A stretch of DNA of 64,000 bases from the NCBI GenBank assembly GCA_012845835.1, contig JABAKD010000023.1, positions 17,950,027-18,014,026 on the forward strand. The letters run 5' to 3'. Below the pieces are notes generated by a model, which saw nothing but the letters and a program-made list of their open reading frames with translations, was not told where the DNA came from and did no database searches. This DNA is from Undaria pinnatifida (taxonomy: Eukaryota; Sar; Phaeophyceae; Laminariales; Alariaceae). A program made the position numbers and the translations under genes. Shown in pieces: positions 12,089 to 21,771 of the stretch. Position 1 is the stretch's first letter. Each line of letters begins with the position of its first letter.

Positions 12089-12500
12089 CTTGTGAAACGC
12101 AAGCGAGAATATTCGAATTTAATACGCCTTGTGCCAGCTGCGCACTGCCGAACCAAGAAAACACGACTGCCACAATTGTACTATTAATAGGTGCCAGATA
12201 TCATGTACCAGTCATCATATGCTTAGAGCTATAGACTACATCACGTGTACGAGTGTACAAGCTGCGACAGCGAACAAGCTTCAGCAGAAGCAGTAGCTTT
12301 AAAATAGATATGGTGATTAGCCACGCTGTTATTTTTCCACGAAAAAAAGAAACTCGTGATACGTTATACTGAAGTTAACGTACGATAAGGTAGAGTGCAC
12401 CCTCTCCCAAATAGGAAAGCCAGCCTAGGTATCTATTTTCAAGCACCTTGAATCTTTTAGGTGTCCTGTACTCTGGTATCTGGCACGCGTTTTATCAGAC

Positions 12501-12839
12501 GTCAAGTACAATATTTACAGTTTCCGCGCACAGACTGCCTAACATCACCCTGTTGACCCAGCGCGATCACAGCGCGTCCCCCTGTCGCCCTGGTGCAATC
12601 AATTGAAATCTGGTTCTGTAGAGTAGGTTGTGCAGGCGTTTTCGTGTTGGCAGGCTATTACAGCTTTTTTCGTAAGGGTGTAGGTCTAGGGCCGTACCCA
12701 ATAAGCTAGCATATCTTTTAGCTTATATTGGCTTTTTGAGCTTATGGAAAAGCTTATATCCGCCCGAGCATAGCCAACATGCCAAATAGCTTATGTGAGA
12801 GCATAACAAGGGAAATCGAGCATAATAAAAGGTGGTTAT
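12501..12839. other. Junction with fragments of two dispersed repeats
   Basis: Contains a short piece of the D1 terminal block (about 12,515-12,560, TTTCCGCGCACAGACTGCCT) and, in reverse, a piece of the CTGCCAAC repeat (about 12,593-12,655). Several AGCTTAT words follow around 12,700-12,760. No gene seen. Confidence 0.6.
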
Positions 12840-13056
12840 GCCCGCCCCCATTACAGATGTATTGTTGTTGTTGTTGTTCTCACATTAACTCGCATAATCA
12901 AGTCCGTGGTCACAGGACAGGCTCCAGTCACTCTGGAGCTGAGGAATACCCCAGGGAAAAACACACACAACCCAAGGTGGTACACGCATATATCACAGCT
13001 GACGCAATTCATGCCTCCACCAGAAACATCTAAAAGTGAAATCGGGAGTCAGTCTA
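12840..13056 (-). mobile_element. SINE-like copy, truncated
   Basis: Matches 50,273-50,470 in reverse. On the minus strand it ends with TGTGACCACGGACT, then AGTTAATGTGAGAA and a (CAA)n tail (seen here as TTGTTG at 12,862-12,878). Its 5' side stops abruptly at 13,056, where an LTR-like repeat begins. The A-rich or (CAA)n 3' tail and the conserved 3' end shared with at least five other loci here suggest a non-autonomous retroposon mobilised by a LINE. No coding capacity. Confidence 0.6.
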
Positions 13057-13344
13057 TGTTTGTTGATCCCTACGAATCGTAGAGGGCTCACCCGTTGAGC
13101 TGACAATAGTGGGGTAGTGGAGTCACCGGTATGAAGACAAGTATAAGACGTACAAGTATAAATTAAGTTGCTCCTAGCCAAGGCGCAGCGTGGAGTGCGC
13201 TCGCCAGGAAGAAAGGCGGATAAATAGGCGGAGTATTTCCACCATCCCGATATCCCGCTATCATGTGGCCAACTCATCACTGGAAACCCCTTCAATACTC
13301 AACCGTCATCATATCCGCATCATATCCAAGCATACAATCAACAG
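13057..13344. repeat. LTR-like repeat, copy 1
   Basis: About 287 bp, nearly identical to 37,408-37,687. It begins TGTTTGTTGATCCC and ends ATCAACA, so it has TG...CA ends with a short terminal inversion (TGTTGAT/ATCAACA). Inside is a TATAAATTAA box-like stretch. I see no flanking target duplication. It may be a solo LTR, perhaps from the copia remnant 1 kb away, but no internal sequence proves this. Confidence 0.5.
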
Positions 13345-13984
13345 CCTCCCTGCTTCGTAAATGATACGGTATGATGCTATATTGTCATATCATCAGGGTA
13401 AAACGATTCAATGAAAATTACGGTCAATCAATATCCTCCCAGTACCTCCGTGACAAGAAAGAAAGATTGCAACACCATAGTCCTTAAAAAGCACTCCATA
13501 AATCTAGAGATACAATTCAGGGACAGTATTCAACATCAATCTTCACGAACCTAAGATCTAAGTCGTAAAATCCTAAGTCCAAATACAAAAACTCAAATCC
13601 GAAATTCATAGACCGAAAACTTAAATCCGAAAACTCAAACATCGGCCTTATAATCGGCATTCAGCCTTCCTTATATAACGGTTGTCAGCTCCATAGAACA
13701 GGGGTGCCAACAAGTGTGATTGGACAGCAGTCTCAAAACTCACTCTCGAATGAGACAACGCCTCCCGGCTGGGTACGCACTAAAAATCCATTGAAATTCC
13801 AAACGCTCAAATCCCGAGAAAGATTATGCCATACTAGACAACGCAATCGTGAAAACAGTAATATTTCAAAAATAAAGAAATAGTTACTTGCCTCCCTAAC
13901 TACCATGCATTCTTTAAAAGTACGAAAATCCAGCTAATACATGCAGAATAATCCGTCAAGAAACATGTCAAATCAGCTCGCAAA
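13345..13984. other. Unassigned AT-rich sequence
   Basis: AT-rich, with repeated short phrases such as CTAAGTC/CAAATCC/CCGAAA around 13,550-13,640. No open frame of interest and no recognised element. Confidence 0.5.
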
Positions 13985-14045
13985 AAAGTTAGTCGCCCTC
14001 GGGTTTAGACGTATCGAACTCGTCGAGTTTGAGACCTTTTTTCAA
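13985..14045 (-). pseudogene. Second, tiny Ty1/copia RNase H fragment
   Basis: On the minus strand this encodes KKGLKLDEFDTSKPEGD, which aligns with EKGLILEEFDATEPEGD of the larger copia remnant (coded near 15,021-15,075). At DNA level about 50 bp match with roughly ten differences. This is a diverged second copy, not a recent duplication. Sequence on either side shows no more copia similarity that I can see. Confidence 0.6.
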
Positions 14046-14359
14046 CTTAACGAGCCATAATCCTCTCAAGTGGTCAAGCGAATGCTTTCCCGCACAAGCA
14101 GTAACAGATGGGTGTGACCCCTCCTTGCAGGATGAAAACTAAACGGTTTGGCTCAGCTGGGTCTCATTAAGGGGTTTGTTGAGAAAACCATAGACTGATT
14201 ACGAGGGGATGACCTCGGGTAGTTTACCAAAAATCGTCGCCGTCCCCAAATCCCCCAAAAAATATAAACTGAACGATTTGGCTCAGCTATCATAATTAAA
14301 CAGTAGAAAAAACAAACCTAGCGTACTAAATCATGACATATTCCACCGTTCTCCCAAAA

Positions 14360-15453
14360 TCAAATGTTCATCACAAAATCCCGGTGAAAACGAAAAACTG
14401 GACAGGCAAGTGCCTTCGTCAGGAAGTCTGCGTGTTGCTGCTCAGACTCTACGGCGACAATGTCAAACTCTCCCTTACAAGCTCTCGGAGGAAGTGGTGC
14501 CTAATGTCGATGTGTTTCGAATTCGACGCGCACACCGGGTTATGAGCCAGGTGCCTTGCCCCCTTGCTGTCCTCAAAAACCGTGATGCATGCAGTACCAA
14601 GGCCAGGCAAAATAAAACTCCACACGTACCGCAAGAAAATCACCTCCTTGATGGTGTCTGCTAGTGCTACGTACTCATCTTCTGTGGTGGAAAGCGTCAC
14701 GCACTTTTGAGTCCTCGAAAACCAGCACACGCATGCTCCTGCGCACATGACAGCCCCACCGGAAACCGACCTCTTATCAGTGGCATTGCTGACGTAGTCT
14801 GCATCCGCATGCGCAACCAGCTCCAGTCCATTGCCTCTCTGAAAAGTAATGATAAAATCGCTCGTGAAAAAAACATACTCTAAAATGCCAACCGCTGTCT
14901 TCCAGTGTATCGCTCTGGGCGAGTTGGTGTACCTGGCTACCGCTCTCACTGCGTTCGCAATATCCGGACGTGTCTGATTGGCAAGCCACATTAAGCACCC
15001 TACCAGTTCACGGAAAGGCCAGTCACCCTCAGGTTCAGTCGCATCGAACTCTTCGAGTATAAGGCCCTTTTCTAACGTGTTTCTTCTGCCCGAGCTAACG
15101 CCGAACTTCAAAGCTGTGTTTTCAGCGAAAGCTTGCTAAGAGATCGTTCAAGTGCCAGCATCCCAATCTCTAGAATACCGGCAGCCAGCATACCACCTTA
15201 GCTCGCCAAGGTTGTTAATCGGCACTAGGCGGTTCAAGTCTTCGCAGAACTGATCGCATCTAGCCTTCCGTCCTACTGCGAAGATATCGTCCACATAAAC
15301 TACTGTTACTATGGAGACAGTTCCAGACTCGACCAAGCGCAAGACACACGCGTCTGCTAGACTCTGCTCAAAACCAAGACTCTTCATGTGCGATAGCAAG
15401 TGGTTGTGCCACGATCTCGACGATTGTTTCAAGCCGGTATAGCACGACTTCAA
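14360..15453 (-). pseudogene. Ty1/copia reverse transcriptase/RNase H remnant
   Basis: Minus-strand remnant of a copia pol gene. The 5' part (15,453-15,151) has the RT motif GLKQSSRSWHNHL and the catalytic YVDDIFAVG. An in-frame TGA at 15,148-15,150 interrupts it, after which the frame continues into FGVSSGRRN, TRPDIANAVRAVARY, the RNase H block SVSGGAVMCAGACVCWFSR, and KHIDIRHHFLRELVR. A 1-nt frameshift near 14,469 then leads to FDIVAVESEQQHADFLTKAL, the characteristic copia C-terminus, stopping at 14,360-14,362. Gag, protease, integrase and the first half of RT are missing (truncated near 15,453). No LTR can be assigned with confidence. Confidence 0.93.
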
Positions 15454-16416
15454 CTGCGTGTTTATTTCTGTTTCAGAGTGCCGATAGATCAGAGCGCAAA
15501 CGCCTCGCTACACGTGACGAGGTTGTTATATCGAGGGTCAAGTTATTCCGCACGTTCCTTCCCGGAAGATCGACACGTAGTATCACAGTGCTGCAAGAGT
15601 GTTAGTCCATGCTGCTACTTGATAAGCTACCGCCATAAACAAAAAACGATCCTTGAAAATGTTTGGCAACCTAGATTAAAACGCGTACCTGGTACATAGG
15701 ATACGGTATCAGGTACGAACTCCATAACAAACGCAGGAATATTGACTATCTTCGTCTGTACTCAAAATGTTCGTATACTACGTACATAAAATGTTTGAGC
15801 ACCTAACTGTGGCCTCATAATCTACCCCATTCCCCCTGCTCAATACTTTTGTGGTCCGGCATACAGCGGATACCGCTTATCATAACACTCTGCACACGCG
15901 CACGATAAGGGCGGGGGAAGTTGAGGGGGTGATCAAACCAAAGGAGGCTTAAACATAATCAAAATCCTATCATCAATCATTGTCAAGCAAAGCATGTCAG
16001 ATTACAATATCATATTTATGATACAGTGCGAGGCATAACCGGGACAAGATCAGGGTGGAATCTTCAGTCTAACGAAAAAAACGCATCCCGATATTTCCAC
16101 CACATATTGCATCATAAAACGTGAGTAACAGTATATTTCCTCACTACCGGTTTCTTCATTTCGTGTACCGCACTATGCTAGATCGCTGGTGAGGTTGACA
16201 ACCAGCTATTCTGGAAGTAACCCGCATTGTGTAAGACAAAACAAATACCACGTATGTTGTCATCGCCTCTCGTGCGTACCCGAAATATAATACTACTGGT
16301 ACTAACAATACCCATCATCATCTCCCGGGCGTACCTTGAATATAGTACTACTGGTGCTAACGATACCCCTACAGCCATCAGCCGTCACCAATTTATCTGT
16401 AAAACCGGATGACGTA
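15454..16416. other. Unassigned sequence between copia and gypsy elements
   Basis: No gene recognised. A diverged direct duplication of about 57 bp (ATACTACTGGT...CTAAC.ATACCC) lies at about 16,275-16,385. A cluster of GGTAC-containing words occurs near 15,685-15,712. The last 4 bases before the next element (CGTA, 16,413-16,416) are the left copy of the big retrotransposon's target duplication. Confidence 0.5.
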
Positions 16417-16740
16417 TGTTAAATTAAAGGAGGGGGACACAGAGTGCCCCCTGCAGGTCTGCCAATTGAGCAGGTCCTCGGAGAGTACTCACTTTCGTTC
16501 CTTCGTAGAGATGTAGCTTTATTCGTTTCAACCAGAGCCCGGGATAGCTTCTGAGATCGGAGGCACGTGCCTCCGATCTAATTTCTAACTTTCCCGAATA
16601 TAAAACGCCAACCTTATCATAGTGCCTCCGATCTAATTTCTAACTTTCCCGAATATAAAACGCCAACCTTATCATACGAAACCCATCCAAATGGTCTCAA
16701 ATTCGGATACCTACAGGCCTTTCGAGGCCGTATCTTAACA
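16417..16740 (-). repeat. 3' LTR of the giant element
   Basis: 324 bp, 55 bp longer than the 5' LTR because of a tandem duplication at 16,567-16,621/16,622-16,676 that copies the TATA-like GAATATAAAA region. It carries the AATAAA-type signal (reverse strand of GCTTTATTCG), a perfect 26-bp palindrome centred on CACGTG (16,554-16,579), and a GGGGG...CCCCC hairpin near its 3' end. Near-identical LTRs flank the 718-bp miniature element at 42,893-43,610. Confidence 0.92.
16554..16579. promoter_or_regulatory. 26-bp LTR palindrome with CACGTG core
   Basis: Perfect palindrome made of AGATCGGAGGCAC and its reverse complement, centred on the E/G-box CACGTG at 16,564-16,569. It is intact in both LTRs of the miniature element (42,999-43,024 and 43,448-43,473); in the 5' LTR of the giant element the arms carry substitutions but the core (35,642-35,647) is kept. 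It lies between a TATA-like stretch and the AATAAA signal in LTR orientation. CACGTG is the classic site for bHLH and bZIP factors; binding here is inference. Confidence 0.55.
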
Positions 16741-17596
16741 CTAGCCTACCCTGATGAGTCGCATATGCAGAAATATGGGAGATTCGGGGAAACTCCGGTT
16801 ATACGAACTAGACCATGAGTCGAAGATGCGGCTCCTCAAAACCCACTCCCACACCTCTAACCGTCTGGCTATGGAGCCAGGAACACGCGAAGAAAAGCAG
16901 TAGAAAGGAAAGCAGACCCTACAGCAAGGCAATAGTCACCCATCAAAACCTGCCGCATGCCGCCGGTGTGGCGGGGGGGGCAGAAAAGGCTCTAGGACCT
17001 GCCGCATGCCGCCGGTGTGGCGGGGGGGGCAAGAAAGGCTCTACGGTAAACCAACCACAGAAAAGGTACTATGGCGAGGCGAGCCCTCGTCGATATGGAG
17101 GGGAACACAGGCGCTAACACAAGGGAGAAGTCATGCGAAAAACCTCCCGCGGGCCATCGGCAAGGCGAGGGGTTAGACGAGGAAACGAGGAATACCCGGG
17201 ATGAAAGGTGTCAACACCTACAGCCCCGCTACGGGAGGAAGTGTTTAGACGAAAAAAACAAAGCAGAACAAATACAACACACAAAACATAAAAGAAGACA
17301 CACAGACCCGTACACTGGTCGCCCCCCGGCTCTGGGTTGAGGGGGGCGTCGGCAGGGCGAAAATGAACAATGACGAACAGGCGACAGCCCTGCGCCTCAG
17401 ATAGCGGCGTTTTACCCAAACCCTGAGCCGGAACTGAGCAGGGGGTTCGGCAGGACAGAAAGAAAATCAACGGAAGCACCACCCCAAAATCCGACGAAGA
17501 CTCTCAGGACACCACGAACAACCCAAAGACAAAGACGCAAAACTCATAACTCCAAATAAAAGAAGAACTATCGAGGAGCGGTGGTGGCTTGGAAAG
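16741..17596 (-). other. 3' untranslated region of the giant element
   Basis: The first 180 bp or so (16,741-16,920) match the internal region of the miniature element (43,185-43,341), showing common descent. No clear polypurine tract precedes the LTR. A 48-bp direct repeat containing CCTGCCGCATGCCGCCGGTG lies at about 16,949-17,045. The rest has no recognisable gene; short frames around 17,071-17,482 look spurious. Confidence 0.65.
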
Positions 17597-18012
17597 TCAA
17601 CTGGCCACGGCCGCGCCTCGAGATTCGTCTACGTTACGTTGGATTCCCCGAGGAAACGCACTGGCGATGTGAACTTGCAAGCACCAAGGACCTCCTACGG
17701 CTCCCGTTGAAGTCGTGTAGCGCGCCGGGGGAAGAGGAAGTTTAATCGGTCCCGGGTGGTCCAGAAAGCGGACCAGGTATACCTTGTCCTCGGTAGGGCT
17801 CGCGCTGATTTTTCGAAGCCACCCAAAACCATCGTTTCCCTTGTACCAAAAGCGGGCTCCCTTAGGGAGTACTGTGTCGTGGTAGCGACGGAGCCAATCG
17901 GCGCGGGGAACACAGGCGTAGCCCGGCGCTAGGAAACGTTCCCCGTTGTTGCGGGAGAGCTCACGCTGTACCGCTCCGATCCGCATTCGGCGGTAAAGGC
18001 GGTTGGTTGGCG
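17597..18012 (-). pseudogene. Polyprotein C-terminal module after frameshift
   Basis: Continuation of the polyprotein in a shifted frame, beginning near TNRLYRRMRIGAVQREL and ending ...NVDESRGAAVAS at a stop at 17,597. The core ARFWYKGNDGFGWLRKIS then YLVRFLDHPGPIKLPL has the alternating aromatic/charged pattern of Royal-superfamily (Tudor/chromo-like) beta-barrels. That reading is tentative. The preceding frame (17,929-20,850) runs past the chromodomain into unrelated sequence, so a 1-nt indel near 18,010 separates the two. If correct, the element had two reader-like modules after the integrase. Confidence 0.5.
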
Positions 18013-20850
18013 GTGCTGGTCCGGGGTTCCGGCCCAATAGCGCAAGATGTGGGAGCGGGAGAGGTGAAGGTCCATTTCCCGCTCCCAGGACGGTTCGGGG
18101 AGTCCCGCCCAATGCGTCTTGTATAGCACCGCGATGACGCCACCTCGCCCCCGTACCGACTGATGACCATTGATCTGCTCCACCTCCAGCCGTTGGAGGG
18201 GAGTCGAAACGTCGTCTTGAGTGACGTGGTACGGCGGGGACTTCTTGGAAAATATGTTGAGCACATACTGTGTCAGCCCCGTCGGTAGGTATTTGGGCAT
18301 GTCCCCGCTGTCGTGGGGGTTGGCACAGGGTTTGCAGCGCTCGATGGTCACACGCCGACGAGCGTCCGAACCAGGCAGGTCGGAAGGGAGATCCCAATAA
18401 AGGAGGTTGCTCCCGAGCGGAGAGCCGTCCGGTGTCTCGGCGGCGGAGCAGGGACCGACGGCCAGGACCTTGTATGGGCCCGTCCAGTTAAGCGCGAGTT
18501 TGGCCTTGAGTACCTTGGCGTCGGTATTCGCCTTCACACCCTGGCGGATGGTAAAGGCATAATTGTATACCCATGCCCAACCACCCACAGTGAAGTTAGG
18601 TGCTGGACGCAGCGCGTCGGCGAGGGCGGAGTTTCTGCGGTTAACACGGGAAACGGTGAGGGCGTGGTGTGCGCGGACAATGTCGTTCGCGCGCTTTTGC
18701 CGGTCGGTGGCCAAATCGCAATAGGCCAGGTGGTCACGGGCCAGACTCTGGTGTCCCACGACACCTGTGCGGTCGAAAATCGTCAGGGGGAGCCGTGGGA
18801 GTCTGCCCATGTGGACCTCGTTGGGCGTCAAACCCGTCGCCGCGCTGACAGAGTTGTTGTAAGCGAATTCTACGTGGGGCAGATGCAAGTCCCAGTCGTC
18901 TTGTCGCTCGTTGACGACCATAGCCAGCATTTGTGCCATAGTGTGATTTACCCGCTCAACGCACCCGTTACAGTTGGAATAATAGGAGCTTGTAGCAAGC
19001 TTGTGTACACCTAACAGCTGATATGCAGCTTGTGAAAGCTTGGAGCAGAACTGCAGTCCGTTGTCCGAGAGTGTGGTGCGCGGGCACCCCCACAAGGGGA
19101 TGTATTGGTTCACCAGGATATTGGCTGCACCTTCCGCGGTGAACTCAGCGTGAGTGACGGGGAACATGTCGGCCCGACGACTGAAGCGATCGGTGAACAG
19201 CAGGGTGTAGGTGTTGCCTCGTGGTGTGACCGGAAGGGGGCCGAAGTAGCCAACACTGACGGCGATACCTGGACCTTCCGGCAGAGGCATTGTGATGATG
19301 GGCCAGCGGACAGTCAGCCGTGGGGTTTTCCGCGCTTTGCACTTCAAGCAGTGGCGAAGCCACCACCAGGTGCACACACTCATGCCAATCCACCAATAAA
19401 AACGCTCCAGCATGCGCAACGTGCGCGTGGTGCCAAGGTGGCAGGAGGCCGTCGAGTGGCAAGCTTGCATGATCCAAGGGCGCATGAGCAGGGGAACGTA
19501 GATGCGAACTGGCTCGTCGTTTAGCAAGCAAGCAGCTCGCCCCACAGAGTTCGGTTTGTCAGAGCTTGTTGGCGGGAGTGTCGGGTTACGGACGTGTAGG
19601 ACGAAGTCGTCGTCGGTTGTATGTAGTCGACCCTTACCCGCCAGTGCCTGGATGCCTGAGAGGGAGGGACGCTTGGGCGAGGGGTAGCATGCCAAGAAGT
19701 CGGGTGGCAGGGCCGACGGCCGGCCGATAGAGATGTAACGTATCGTGGCGTGGCACGTCGGCTCTGCGTGTTGTTCGCGCTTCCAATCGGCATGTGAATA
19801 ACGCGCGACGGAATCCGCGAATCGCAACTCAGCAGCGTCGCCGAGGGCATCCGACCTTGTAAGTGCAGCCGGCGTTTCACCAGGAGGAGGCGTAAGCCGT
19901 AGGAGCGGAGTTCCCATAGGCTCTGCGTGGTCGTGGTCGGACGGAAGTGGTACCGTGCGGGCCGGCGGGTCGGCAAGAGTAGGGGTCGCGGCGACTGGCG
20001 GAGCCGGCCGCGGCCGTCGGGCTCGCGGCGGAGTTGTAACTCGTCTGGACGATGGCTGGGGGACCCCGCCGGGCCCGAAGCCATAGTCGACAGCAGGGGG
20101 TGCCTTACCAGCTGCTGTTGCTGAACGCCGGCGCGTCCGAGTGGAGATGCGGTCCGAAAAAGGCGTCATCGTCTGGGGCGCCGGAGATCCAGGCGAGGTT
20201 GGGACGGACGCGGTCGGGCCCATGGGCTCGACGGGGTTTGTCCCTTGTACCGAACTCCGGGAAGGAGTCGGTTGGGCCACTGATGTCGTGGCAGCCGGGG
20301 CTTCGGCGGAGTCCTCGTTGGTCACGGTGGGTACAGCAAAAACCGAATCGAAATCGTAGTCGGCTGTACGCGAGCCCCCGCTTCGGCCGGGCGAGCTATC
20401 GACGGTGGCGGTGGATGCAGAAACACGAGCGACGAATCTCCTGGAAGGAGTAGGAAGGTCGTCAAGCCTCATACGTGGCCCGTGTGTGCGAAAATCGCAA
20501 AAGTTGGCAAGAGTAAGAGGAAGCCCACCCAAGGCATTACTTTCGGTACGGGGCATTAGCCCACCCAAGCCGACACCCGGTACCGGAAAAGAAGGAGTGT
20601 ACAGCTCGCAAGCCCGTATGAGGTAAATGCCACCATCCTCAACAGGGGTAAGGCTCGTCGAACCATTGCGGCCGTGTTCCGTGGCAGTCTCCGGCAAGCA
20701 AGACAGGAAGTCAGCGTTGACGTTTGCGCTTCCTTTTCGGTATTCGAGGGTGTAATCGAATGCGGTGAGGAACTCGAGCCATCTATGGACTCGGCCGTTG
20801 TGACTCCCCACTTTGCCTATGTTTTCCAGAGCCTTGTGGTCTGAGAACAT
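17929..20850 (-). pseudogene. Integrase region with chromodomain-like C-terminus
   Basis: 973 codons open. Residues 1-60 finish RNase H (SDHKALENIG). Residues 60-400 are a very long Pro/Ser/Thr-rich linker. A zinc-binding H2C2 motif lies at about 465-504 (CHLGTTRTLRMLERFYWW then CLKC). The catalytic core shows D596 (LSDNGLQF) and E632 (NGCVERVNHTM), exactly the D-35-E spacing; the first acidic residue, expected in a V-D-Y-F-G-P-L-P context, is Gly534 (codon 19,249-19,251), so this integrase should be inactive. Residues 892-945 (VLYKTHWAGLPEPSWEREMD, then ILRYWAG) look like a chromodomain, known in chromoviruses for targeting insertion to chromatin. An in-frame TGA at 20,851-20,853 precedes residue 1, probably from an Arg CGA codon. 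Confidence 0.92.
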
Positions 20851-21738
20851 TCAGAACTTGGTGCTCCAAAGGTAGCCGCGGAGGCGCTTGAGAGCCCAGA
20901 CGATGCTGCCAGCCTCCAAATCGAGAGGAGGCCAATGCCTTTCGGAGTCGAGCGTAGCTCGACTGATGTATGCGATGGGTTTTATGGAGCCGTCCGTCTG
21001 CTCCCGTTCGAGAGCGGCTCCGAACCCGTTGATGCAGGCATCGCAGTACACGTGGAACGGGCGTGTGCCGTCGGCGACGGCGTCCCAATCAGGGAAAACG
21101 AGGACCGGCGGGGTCGTGAGCTCCGCCAAGATTTCTCTCACCAACTTCTCCATAGCAGGCGTGAAGGCAAACTTTACCCCCTTCCGAAGGAGTGGGTTAA
21201 TAGGACGAAGTCTCTTCGATAAGTCGAGCAAAAATTTGCGGTAATAGTTGATACCACCCATGAGTGCGCGCACCTGCTTAACGTCAGTGGGCATTGGCAT
21301 ATTGGTCAATGCCGACACTTTTTCCGAATTTGGGCGTAGGCCTGCTGGAGAAATGGAGTGGCCTAGAAAGCTCGCATCGGTAGCGCCCAAAAGCTCCTTC
21401 GAGGGGGAAAGCTTGAGATTGTGCTTTCGAAGGCGTTCGAAGAGAGAGCGAATCGTCCGAACATGCGTTACCGGGTCGGAGTCGAACACGATGACATCGT
21501 CGAGGTAAGCTGCCACCTGTGTCAAGCCTTTGATCACCTCATTGATAACCTTGACGAACCACCCAGGCAAGCCGCTGCTGCCCTGAGGCATAACGAGCCA
21601 CTCATAAAGGCCCGTGGGTGTGCAGAACGCTGTAAGGGGAACTGTGTCCTTGTGTGCCGTTATCTGGTGGAACGAGGAAACCAAGTCGAACAGGGAAAAC
21701 ACCCGACCTGAGCCTAAGGAGTCCAGGACCTGGTCCAC
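20851..21738 (-). pseudogene. Reverse transcriptase palm and RNase H
   Basis: 296 codons open with RT blocks SLFDLVSSFHQI, AYLDDVIVF (catalytic YxDD at residues 78-81), FLGHSISPAGLRP and YYRKFLLDLS, then RNase H with FHVYCDACINGFGAALERE (catalytic D233) and the LDLEAGSIVWALKRLRGYL block. All key residues are present. It is separated from its N-terminal part by an in-frame TAA near 21,772 and from the integrase part by the TGA at 20,851-20,853. The MPQGSSGLPGWF stretch departs from the usual MPFGLxNAPATF of gypsy RT, which may be lineage-specific or decay. Confidence 0.94.
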
Positions 21739-21771
21739 GCGCGGAATCGGCAGTTGGCTGAGCTTGCTAAT

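Larger units (their letters stand above)
8163..12500 (-). repeat. Left arm of a 4.3-kb inverted duplication
   Basis: Read on the minus strand, this segment matches 59,640-63,955 read on the plus strand. It starts near CATGCCAGATACCAG-type sequence and ends near CACACCAAGGAGTTCAACGC. Matching landmarks in order include the MKNQRDLVPGH frame, an exon rich in Ala/Pro (SPNPNASAAYNDDPD), an acidic exon, and LQEADGGAMI. The arms differ by many substitutions and indels, so they are old copies rather than a recent palindrome. They lie about 47 kb apart. I take this to be two insertions of one element in opposite orientation, but a single inverted duplication event is also possible. Confidence 0.85.

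Noticed and set aside
16741-16800. Polypurine tract next to the 3' LTR
   Set aside because: The bases immediately inside the LTR on the coding strand are mixed (ATCAGGGTAGGCTAG); no convincing purine run is present.
18313-19014. Plus-strand ORFs opposite the polyprotein (also 19,105-19,524, 21,932-22,483, 23,030-23,536)
   Set aside because: They are antisense shadows of the GC-rich polyprotein frame and carry no domains.
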